From the NCBI GenBank assembly GCA_006508105.1, contig QKPP01000213.1:1-58590 (forward strand): a stretch of DNA of 58,590 nucleotides, given 5' to 3'. The notes beneath the pieces were generated by a model, which was not told where the DNA came from, did no database searches, and worked only from the letters and a program-made list of their open reading frames with translations. The DNA comes from Myxococcales bacterium FL481. Lineage in GTDB: Bacteria > Myxococcota_A > Polyangia > Nannocystales > Nannocystaceae. Position numbers and translations under genes: made by a program. Numbering within the stretch: position 1 is the first letter of the stretch; each line of letters opens with the position of its first letter. Below are positions 25,083-32,400 of the stretch, in pieces.

Positions 25083-26458
25083 GGACGACCCCGCTTTCCG
25101 GGTTGCGTGCGTCGTCGCAACTCGATTTCGGCGACACGTGCCGCGAGCGCGAGCTCGAGGGCCAATAGCTCGGCTTCTGCGCCGGACCGGTACGCGTCCA
25201 GGAGTTCGATCACGCCAATCTCACCGCCGCGGTAGCTCGACTCCGCGGCGACCAGCATGCGAGTTTGCTCGGCGTTCTCTCGCTCCAGGTTGGCCGCCGC
25301 GCGGGCGAGTCGCGTCACTTGCTGTTGCAGCGCGGCGACTTCGGCCAGGCGGTGGCGTAGCGCGAGCTGACTGCGGGCGGACAGCGAGCTCGCCTGGGCC
25401 GACGCGCGTGCCTTCGCGGCGCGTTGGCGGTCGAAGATCGGGAGTGGGAGTCCGACCGTCGCCATGAAGCCGTGGGCTCGGATGCCATTCGACTGCCCGA
25501 CGCCTTTGTAGCCAGCGCCGAGGTTAGGACGAGGGATCCACCCCCGCGCGGCAGCGCTGCGCTCCCAGGCCAAGGCCATGGCTTCGGCCTCCACCGCGCG
25601 AAACTCCGGCGTGTCTAGCGGGTCGCGTGCGGCGACGGTGAATCGGTCGTTGACGGGGGGCAACAGCTCACCGCGGAGGGGCGGGGTGCCGGCGCCCTCT
25701 GGCGATGCCGCGCCCGGGCCCATCAGCACCGCGAGTGCGGCCCAGGCCGCGTGGCGCGTCGCATTGGCTTGCTCGACGAGTGCGACGACCCGGGTCCGCT
25801 CTCGCTGCAATCGCAGCCGGTCGTAGGTCGCCGCGTCGCCGGCTGCTTCCCGTCGTCGCACCGCATCGAGGCCCGCCGCGACGCGCTCTTGCCACTGCGA
25901 CAGCGTGACATGGCGCAGCTGAGCCGCGAGCAGCTCGTAGTACCGGTGACGAGTACGCGTTGCGACGTCGACGTTGACGCGGTGGGCTCGTTCCGTCGCG
26001 GCCTGGCGCCGGGCGGACGCAGCTCGACGGTAGCGGGCGCGTCGCCCCGACAAATCGACGGTTTGCGCCAACGTGAGATAGTCCTCCCCGGTCGACGTGC
26101 GACCGACGAGTTGTTCGCGGGTGTACTGCAACGTCGGGTTGGGTCGAGTCGTGCGCCGCAGTCCGTCGGCTTCCGCCTCGGCCTCCAATCCGGCTCGTAG
26201 CTGACCAAGCACCGGGTCGCCGACCGCGCGGGCGACTGCCTCGGCCTCGGTCAGGCCCTGCGCTGGGTCGGTTGCCGTCGGCGCGGGCGTCTGTGCGGTC
26301 ACCGACGACGAGGCGGACGGTGCGCTTGAGTCGTGCGCCCGTCCGACTTCGGGGGCAAGGGTGAGGCCCACGCTCAGTGCGGGGCACGCAAAAAAACGAC
26401 TGACAATCGGCCTTTTCGGCGCGACGCATGGGTGGCGGTGCCGGCTTCGCTCACTCAT
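25079..26458 (-). CDS. TolC/CzcC-family outer-membrane efflux channel
   Basis: 459 residues. The N-region is long and basic (SERSRHRHPCVAPKR), then a hydrophobic core FFACPALSVGLTLA and a cleavage region near GRAHD. The mature part has two helical OEP repeats; YLTLAQTVDLSGRRARYR (about 119-136) and the second strand FMATVGLPLPIFDRQRAA are typical for CzcC. ATG at 26458 overlaps the upstream stop (ATGA) and its own TGA overlaps the adaptor start. One copy of the operon's 24-bp palindromic site lies inside codons 15-22, so a second control point or internal promoter may exist here. Confidence 0.88.
   Translation of the reverse strand: MSERSRHRHPCVAPKRPIVSRFFACPALSVGLTLAPEVGRAHDSSAPSASSSVTAQTPAPTATDPAQGLTEAEAVARAVGDPVLGQLRAGLEAEAEADGLRRTTRPNPTLQYTREQLVGRTSTGEDYLTLAQTVDLSGRRARYRRAASARRQAATERAHRVNVDVATRTRHRYYELLAAQLRHVTLSQWQERVAAGLDAVRRREAAGDAATYDRLRLQRERTRVVALVEQANATRHAAWAALAVLMGPGAASPEGAGTPPLRGELLPPVNDRFTVAARDPLDTPEFRAVEAEAMALAWERSAAARGWIPRPNLGAGYKGVGQSNGIRAHGFMATVGLPLPIFDRQRAAKARASAQASSLSARSQLALRHRLAEVAALQQQVTRLARAAANLERENAEQTRMLVAAESSYRGGEIGVIELLDAYRSGAEAELLALELALAARVAEIELRRRTQPGKRGRP
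26392..26415 (-). promoter_or_regulatory. Second copy of putative BlaI-type operator, within start of TolC gene
   Basis: The core ACGACTGACAATCGG (26396-26410) is a near-palindrome of form CGAnTGnCAnTCG. The whole 24 bp match the promoter site at 27873-27896 at 21 of 24 positions, including flanking A-run and CC-TT. Read on the minus strand it contains TTGTCA, -35-like. It may be an auxiliary operator, a roadblock site or part of an internal promoter. Confidence 0.5.
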
Positions 26459-27432
26459 ACGAATAAGGCGCCGAGCAAGGTCTCCGTGCCGTGATGGATC
26501 GGAGTGATGAGCACGCCCGCGAGCGCGAAGCCAATCGCCAGCGCAAGCCAGCGCGACGGCAGGCGTGGGGCCGCGGTCGGGGCCGCCAGCAAGGCCTGAA
26601 CCCGGGATGCGAGCTCGCTCCCGTCGGCGCGAGCCACTGCGACGCAGGGCGTCGGCGGGTCGCTCGCGATCAATCGTTCCAGCTTGACCAACGCGTCGGC
26701 GACGGCCGTGCGGTCGCCGACCGTCGCGGCGGCGGCCTCGTCACACGCTTGCTCACATGCGAGCGAAAGCTCCTCCAGCAGTGCGCGACGGGTGTGGGGC
26801 CAGTGCAACGCCCCCAGCAACTCGCCGATCAGTTTGGTGGCGGGGTCTCGGCGGTGCTGATGGGCCGCCTCGTGCGCCAACACGATTGCACGCGTCGTTC
26901 GGCAGACGCGTTCGAGCAGGCCTCGAGTCAGGTACACCCGCGGTCGCAGCACACCCGCGGTCACGGCCAGCGGCACGTCAGCCGCGACCACGTCGTACCC
27001 GCGACCCGACGGTCGGGCCGCCCGGCGTAGCGCCGACACGACTCGCTGTCCACGGATGACCCGGGCGAGCGACACGGCCACGCGCAAACCGATCGCCAAC
27101 CCCGCCAGGCCGAGGACCGAAACCAGGCGGCCCCAAGCGAGGGTCTGGGGACGGTGCACGAGGCAAAGATGGAGGTGGTGATCACCATGGGCCGGGCAGT
27201 GGTCGAATGCCGGGGAGACCGAAGCGGCGACTCCGGGCAAGACGGCGAGCACGCTCAATGCGATGCCCACCGTGGCCGGCGCGCTGAGCAACGCAAGGGC
27301 AAGGCGGGCCCGCATCGGCGCCGGCAGTTGCTTCAGCCAAGCGATCAGCCACGGCCGGGCGGCGTGGATCGCGACGGCCACCAAACCCCCGAATAGGACG
27401 GCGGCGACCGATCCCAACCACAGCAAGCTCAC
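26455..27432 (-). CDS. M56-family (BlaR1/MecR1-like) sensor metalloprotease with His/Cys-rich loop
   Basis: 325 residues. M56 proteases are membrane zinc peptidases that, on sensing a signal outside, cleave or trigger loss of a BlaI/MecI repressor inside. Hydrophobic helices lie at about 2-24, 42-71, 97-122 and 292-310. The zinc site is HEAAH (187-191) with the downstream Glu in ACEQACDEA (about 225-233). Between helices 2 and 3, residues 78-93 hold six His and two Cys (HCPAHGDHHLHLC..H), a strong candidate metal sensor on the outside. There is no penicillin-binding domain, so it is not a beta-lactam sensor. The GTG start overlaps the repressor stop and its own stop overlaps the TolC start. 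Confidence 0.88.
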   Translation of the reverse strand: MSLLWLGSVAAVLFGGLVAVAIHAARPWLIAWLKQLPAPMRARLALALLSAPATVGIALSVLAVLPGVAASVSPAFDHCPAHGDHHLHLCLVHRPQTLAWGRLVSVLGLAGLAIGLRVAVSLARVIRGQRVVSALRRAARPSGRGYDVVAADVPLAVTAGVLRPRVYLTRGLLERVCRTTRAIVLAHEAAHQHRRDPATKLIGELLGALHWPHTRRALLEELSLACEQACDEAAAATVGDRTAVADALVKLERLIASDPPTPCVAVARADGSELASRVQALLAAPTAAPRLPSRWLALAIGFALAGVLITPIHHGTETLLGALFV

Positions 27433-27851
27433 GTCGACGACCTCCGCCCCGCCGTGCGCCGCGAGGCGACGAGCGCTTCGAGCCGCGCCAAAGTGTCCTC
27501 TCCCGCTCGCTCGGCCACGCCGACAAACGCCGCCACCATGGCGTCTGCCTCGCCGTGCAACAAGGCCGTCACCACGTCCTCGACCGCGTCGCGATGAAAC
27601 GCGGCGCGAGAGATCGCGGGGACGTACACGAACGCATGGCTGCGCTTGCTTCGCGTCAACAGCCGTTTTTCGTGCAGCCGTTTCATCGTGGACTGGACCG
27701 TGTTGAGGGTGATCCCGCGGTGGCGCCCAAGCTTCGCGTGAACCGTCTTGGCGTCGGATTCTCCGCTACGCCAGAGCTGATCGAGGACGGCGAGCTCGAG
27801 TTCACCGAGCAGCCCCCACCGAGTCGGCCGCATCTCTGCGCGAGATGGCAT
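27429..27851 (-). CDS. BlaI/MecI-family transcriptional repressor
   Basis: 140 residues from ATG 27851. It has a winged helix: LGELELAVLDQLWRSGE (helix 1-2), ITLNTVQSTMKRLHEKRLL (recognition helix) and a wing with SHAFVYVPAIS, followed by the helical dimer region VVTALLHGEADAMVAAFV. These are the usual BlaI landmarks. Such repressors bind palindromes as dimers and are inactivated by the partner M56 protease encoded next (4-nt overlap). ATG 27851 has AAAGGA just upstream but with very short spacing; ATG 27833 is an alternative. The palindrome at 27873-27896 lies over its promoter, so autoregulation is likely. It heads the metal-efflux operon. Confidence 0.9.
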   Translation of the reverse strand: MPSRAEMRPTRWGLLGELELAVLDQLWRSGESDAKTVHAKLGRHRGITLNTVQSTMKRLHEKRLLTRSKRSHAFVYVPAISRAAFHRDAVEDVVTALLHGEADAMVAAFVGVAERAGEDTLARLEALVASRRTAGRRSST

Positions 27852-27872
27852 GTCCTTTAGGTTGGCGCGGTG

Positions 27873-27896
27873 AAAACCGACTGTCAATCGGCCCTT
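27873..27896 (-). promoter_or_regulatory. Putative BlaI-type operator over operon promoter
   Basis: The core CCGACTGTCAATCGG (27877-27891) is a 15-bp palindrome with one mismatched pair besides the centre. On the minus strand it contains a perfect -35 hexamer TTGACA, 25-50 nt upstream of the repressor start, so a dimer bound here would block RNA polymerase. The -10 is not clear. A near-copy is present at 26392-26415. Confidence 0.6.
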
Positions 27897-27935
27897 GGGC
27901 GGTCACGAGGTGGCCGCCGCAAGGGTCGACGGACT

Positions 27936-29072
27936 TCAGCTCGCGCGTCGGAGCGGGGGAGCCATGCGGCGCACCGTGGCGGTCCGCGACGTCTCGCGTC
28001 GTATCCGTTGCAGGACCGCGGCTGCTCCGGGTCCGTGGTAGGAGACGGTCGCGGGGCCCGGGGGCGCCACCTCGCGGGGGGAGGTGGCCTGAAAACCGCC
28101 CGAAGCGGCTGCGCTCGCCGAAAATGCGCGCTTGGTCCACTGAGCGGATCGCCCGTCCCGGGCCTCCAGTAGCGCTTGATAGAAATCGCGCACAGATCGA
28201 AATCGGTGCCGACGGTCCACCGTGACGGCGGCTGCGAAGACGCGTTCGACGGCGTCGGTGGTGGCGATTCCGAGTTCGCGCGGCGTGGGGCGGCGCAACG
28301 AATGCATGGTTTGCCGCGCAGCGTCGAGGCTCGCCCGCCCGTCGACCACTGGCCGACCGCCACGCATCACCTCCAGCAAAATGATCGCCATCGCGTACAC
28401 GTCCGTCCATGGACCGACGGCCGCGTCATCGTGGTCGAACTGCTCGGGAGCGGCGTACTGAGCGTGATGCAGCGCAACTTCGGGTTCGGCGGTGGTCGGA
28501 AACCAACTGGCTGGGGGCGCGCCGCCGTGACCCATGAGTTTGATCGGCACGCCGGGGCGCAGCCGTTCGCCGAATACCCAAAGATTCGCGGGCGCGAGCT
28601 GGCGGTGGACGATGCCGTGTTCGTGGGCGGCCGCGACGACCTGCAGGGGGCGGTCCAGCAGCGCGAGCGTGTCGTCCAACCCGATCGCGAGTCCGCCCTT
28701 GGCGTAGTGAGCCGCGAGATGGCGCGCCAGCGAGCCACCGACGAGGGACTCGAGCACCGCCACCGGAACCGCTTGGTTCCCGGCTCGGACCGCGTAGTGG
28801 GTCTCGTGCGACACGTGTACAACGGCCTCGTTGCACCGAGACACCCGCGCCAACGTGCTCGCTGCTCCCACGAAGTGGCGCAGCAACACGCGGCGATCCT
28901 CGTCCTCAGCATTCGGAGGGCCCAAGAACATCTGTAGGCTGACCGGCTTGCCCGTGGCTAGATCCAACGCTTCGTACAGCGGGCAGTTGTCACGCGCGTG
29001 GATGAGCTGGCCCACAACGAAGCGATCTTCAATGCGCTGGCCGATGAAACCGTGGGGATCCAGTCCGAGCAT
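27936..29072 (-). CDS. Pseudokinase of the bacterial Ser/Thr kinase family
   Basis: 378 residues. The order of kinase subdomains is clear: RFVVGQLIHARDNCPLYEALD (glycine-loop strand region), VPVAVLESLVGGSL (hinge), AAHEHGIVHRQLAPANLWVF (catalytic loop), YAAPEQ (APE, 207-212), DVYAMAIILLEVMRGG (helix F) and a conserved end HRFRSVRDF. Key residues are changed. The VAIK Lys is Gln47 (VSLQ), HRD is His-Arg-Gln (156-158) and DFG is Met-Gly-His-Gly (180-183); only the Asn163 remains. It should not transfer phosphate. About 75 C-terminal residues are Ser/Ala/Arg-rich and unstructured. No membrane helix is seen, so it is cytoplasmic. It is divergent from the kinase-sigma-54 regulator and probably acts with it as scaffold or inhibitor (inference). 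Confidence 0.82.
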   Translation of the reverse strand: MLGLDPHGFIGQRIEDRFVVGQLIHARDNCPLYEALDLATGKPVSLQMFLGPPNAEDEDRRVLLRHFVGAASTLARVSRCNEAVVHVSHETHYAVRAGNQAVPVAVLESLVGGSLARHLAAHYAKGGLAIGLDDTLALLDRPLQVVAAAHEHGIVHRQLAPANLWVFGERLRPGVPIKLMGHGGAPPASWFPTTAEPEVALHHAQYAAPEQFDHDDAAVGPWTDVYAMAIILLEVMRGGRPVVDGRASLDAARQTMHSLRRPTPRELGIATTDAVERVFAAAVTVDRRHRFRSVRDFYQALLEARDGRSAQWTKRAFSASAAASGGFQATSPREVAPPGPATVSYHGPGAAAVLQRIRRETSRTATVRRMAPPLRRAS

Positions 29073-29083
29073 CGATCTTTAGG

Positions 29084-29091
29084 GCTATAGC
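29084..29091 (-). promoter_or_regulatory. -10-like element of pseudokinase gene
   Basis: On the minus strand the sequence reads TGCTATAGC, an extended -10 (TGnTATAGC), 11 nt before the ATG at 29072, so the message would have nearly no leader. GCTATAGC is a perfect palindrome and could serve both directions. Confidence 0.4.
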
Positions 29092-29260
29092 ACCGCCCGT
29101 GATCGCGCCCAGATCCCGGCGCGGTCCAGTTCGCCGACGGGTCCGCGAAACGGTCGCCAGTTGCCCGCCATCGCGTCGCCAGCTCGTCCGGGCCGGTCGA
29201 CGTGACGTCGGCTCTCATTTGATGCGCTGCGGCGCGCCGCTCGGCGAGCGCGTGGGTCGA

Positions 29261-29290
29261 CGGATCGAACGGGTCGGCGGATCGAACGGG
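29261..29290. repeat. 13-bp direct repeat in divergent promoter region
   Basis: CGGATCGAACGGG occurs twice, at 29261-29273 and 29278-29290, separated by TCGG (17-bp period). Tandem sites with this spacing may bind a regulator on almost the same face of the helix. No other copy was noticed. Confidence 0.5.
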
Positions 29291-29460
29291 CATCGGGATG
29301 CGCGAAGGGTGGTCAACGTGGGTCTCCTGCGGCCGGAGGTTGGCGAGCCGAGGCCGAGGCGGCGGACACTGGGGGCCGGGGAGGCGCCGGCGCCAAAATG
29401 GTTGGCGCAGCTGGCAGCCGCGGCTCAACCGCGTTGCGACGACTGGAAACCAGGTAGACC

Positions 29461-32400
29461 ATGGTGTCTCACCTTGTTGACATGGGCGACACCCCAGTAG
29501 CCAGACTCGAGCAAGATGCTCGCTTTTCGCGGCTACGTCGGCTCGGCGACGGCGCTGAAGGCGGCGTCTGGGCGGCCGTGGATCTCCAGCGCGACGGGCA
29601 GCCGGTCGTGTTCAAGTGGATCCCCCCCGAACGGAGGCTGGCCGCCGAGCGGGCCTCGGGTCTCCTGCGTCGCGTCGGATCCCCACATCTCCCCGCGATC
29701 GTCGAACTGTTCGATGACGCCCAGCGCGGGGCGTGGCTCGTCGCCGAGCACGTGGCCGGCACGGCGCTCGGCGCCGGGCCCGTGCCGGTGCGCGAGGCGG
29801 GGGAGGAGACGCTGGGCGTCGCGCGGGCCCTGGCGGCCATCCACGAGGTCGGGACCCACCACGGGGACGTCAGTGCGGCGAACGTGATCCGCACCCCCGG
29901 CGGGAACGTGGTGCTGATCGACTTCGGCCAACTCGGCGAGCTCGGGTGCGGTACGCCGGGCTATCTCGCGCCAGAGGTGCTGGGCGGCGGCGGTGGTCCG
30001 GCGGCCGACCGGTTTGCCCTCGGCTGCTTGCTGGCTTGGCGCTTGTACGGCCAGCTGCCGTGGCGCGAACCCGCTGAGGTGGTCGCGCTCAAGGGGGTGG
30101 CGGACGTCCAGCGGCGACTATCCGCGCTGCAGGCCGAAGGACCGCGGGACATCCCCGCGCCGGTCGGGCTGTTGCTTGCGGCATTGCTCGATCCGGACCC
30201 GTCGCGGCGGGCGGGCGACACGGCCCAGGTGGTGCGACGTCTAGAGCAAATTTTCGGAACTTTGACGGGGCTTGATCCGATCGTCCGGGCCACCACATGG
30301 TCGATTCCTCGGCGCTGGCCGTACCGGGGGCTAGACGTCGAGCCCATCGTCCGCGCCATTGTCGGCCAAGACCCCAGCCGCTCCGGCGCTTCGGTTCCCC
30401 GGCTGGTTGCGGTCGTGGGTCCGCCGCGATCCGGGCGTCGTCGGGTCGTGGACGAGGTGATGGCACGCCTGTCGCAACTGCGAGTCCCCGCCCGCGTGCT
30501 CGGCTGCGAACAGGTCAGTGCGCACTTTGGGCGTCCTGGAGCAAGCTGGCTCCAGGCGTGGAGCGAGGCGCGTAGCCCCGCGAGCCAAGTGGTTGGGGTC
30601 GCGGACGAGCTCTCCTGGCCCGCGGCGGCCGGCCAAGCACCCCTGCGCGCTGCGTTGCTGGCCGCCGCCGCGGCCTGGGCCCAGCACGTCGCCGTCGTCG
30701 AGCTGGATCCGACGCTCGGAGCGGCGCTGCGGGCACTGCAGAGCGACGAGGTGATGATTGTCGAGGTCAAACCGTGGTCGCGTGCCGACCTGCTGCACGT
30801 CCTCACGCCGGCGATTCTCGGCCCGCACGCGGGCGCTTGGGTGCGGAGCGTGTACGAGGCGGCGGAGGGGTGGCCGGGCCAGACGCTGGCCTTGGTCGAG
30901 GCTTGTGCGCGACGTGATCTCGAGCGACCCGACGCTGACGAGTTGTCAGAGATGTTGAGCCGTCTGGGGCCCGCAACCGATCGAGGGACCGCGATCGCGC
31001 GTTTGGTGGCGTCGTGGGACGACGAAGCCCGGCATGATCCCTCGATGGAGGTCGCCACGTGTACCTTGTCAGCGGCACGACAGTGTCTGGGAACTGAGGT
31101 TCACACCATCGCGCGACTCGAGGTGGCGGCGCGTCGTCGCGCCGGGCGACCGGTGAGTCTCGGCCTGGCGCTGGATGCCGATGACGTTGCCCAGATCCGC
31201 GCGCAACTCGATATCGGTGGCGAGCCGTGGCCCCCCGCGGCGTTGCGGTGGGCCGAGTCATCGGCGTCGGTCCCCGCCGACCTGCGCTGCCGGGCCGCCC
31301 GACAACTGGTCTCTGCCGGTGACCCCAAGCGCGCCGCGGCCGTGGCCGATGCGGCGCCGAATGATCCTCATAGCCAACTCGAGTCCGCCCGGGCGTGGGC
31401 GGCGTTGGGGCGCCACAACCACGCCCGGGCGCGCCTCGAGAAGCTGCTGGCGGCCGACGTGACGGTGGATCTGGGTTGGCACGCCCGCGGACTGATGTGG
31501 CGACTCGATCTCGATGCCGGGCAGATGGCTCGGGTGCGAGCGCAAGCCGACCAGCTCGGTGTCTTTCACTCGTCCGACCCCTCCGACCGTCGCGGGACCG
31601 GGTTGGCGACGGCTCGGCTGTGGGCTGGATTCGCGGCCGTCCAGCAACGTGATAGTCAGGCGGCGAAGCGCGCGTTGGAGGCCGCACTCGCGGCGTTGCC
31701 CGATGGCGACGCGCCCGAGGCGGCCAGCGTGCGCGCCCGGGTGCGCCAGGCGTTGGCGAGCGAGCTGCATCTTGGTGGTGAGCTCCGCGGCGCGGTGCGA
31801 GAGTATGCGGCCGCCATCGAAGCGTTCACTCAGGCCGGCGAGACGGTGGGTGTACTCGCCGCGACCGCCAGCGTGGCCGCCTTGGCCGTCCCCGCCGGCT
31901 GGCTCGGAGAAGCCGAGGCCCGCGGGCTGACGAGCTTGCGCGGGCTGATCGCGTCGGCCCAAGTCAGCGCGCTGCCGCCGGCCCTGATCAACCTCGTGTT
32001 GGCGCTGACGCAGCTCGGGCGGGTCGCCCAGGCCGAGCGCTGGATCGATCTCGTCGCCAATGTGGTGGCGGCCGCCGGGGAGCCGTCGCGGCTCTCCCAG
32101 TTGCGGCTCGACCGGGCGCGTCTCGAGGTGGCGTTGGCCCGTCGCCCGCGCGGCGATTTGTCGGGCCGGTGGGTCGAGGTCGGCGAGCGGGCCGAGGCCT
32201 GCGAGCTGATGCAGGAGGCGGCAGACGCCTACCTTCACGCGGCTTGGGCATGGCTTCGGTCCCGGGGCGAGGCCCCGCCCCCCCGGGCCGCCGTCAGCGT
32301 GGGGGACTCGCCGCGTCAGGGTCCGGCGGCTGACCACCCGCGCGTTCGCGTGGGCGACGTCGTCGGTCCCGCGAACCCCGATGTCGATGGCTCGGGCCCG

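Larger units (their letters stand above)
29073..29460. other. 388-nt divergent intergenic region
   Basis: It lies between the pseudokinase and kinase-sigma-54 genes. It contains a GCTATAGC -10-like palindrome next to the pseudokinase start and a 13-bp direct repeat at 29261-29290, both listed. I see no convincing sigma-54 -24/-12 promoter and no small gene. Confidence 0.5.

Noticed and set aside
26455..27851. Beta-lactam resistance switch (BlaR1/BlaI)
   Set aside because: No penicillin-binding domain and no beta-lactamase gene; the operon encodes a metal pump.
29405..29440. Sigma-54 promoter (TGGCAG...) before the kinase-sigma-54 gene
   Set aside because: The -12 TTGC is not at the required spacing from the -24 TGGC.
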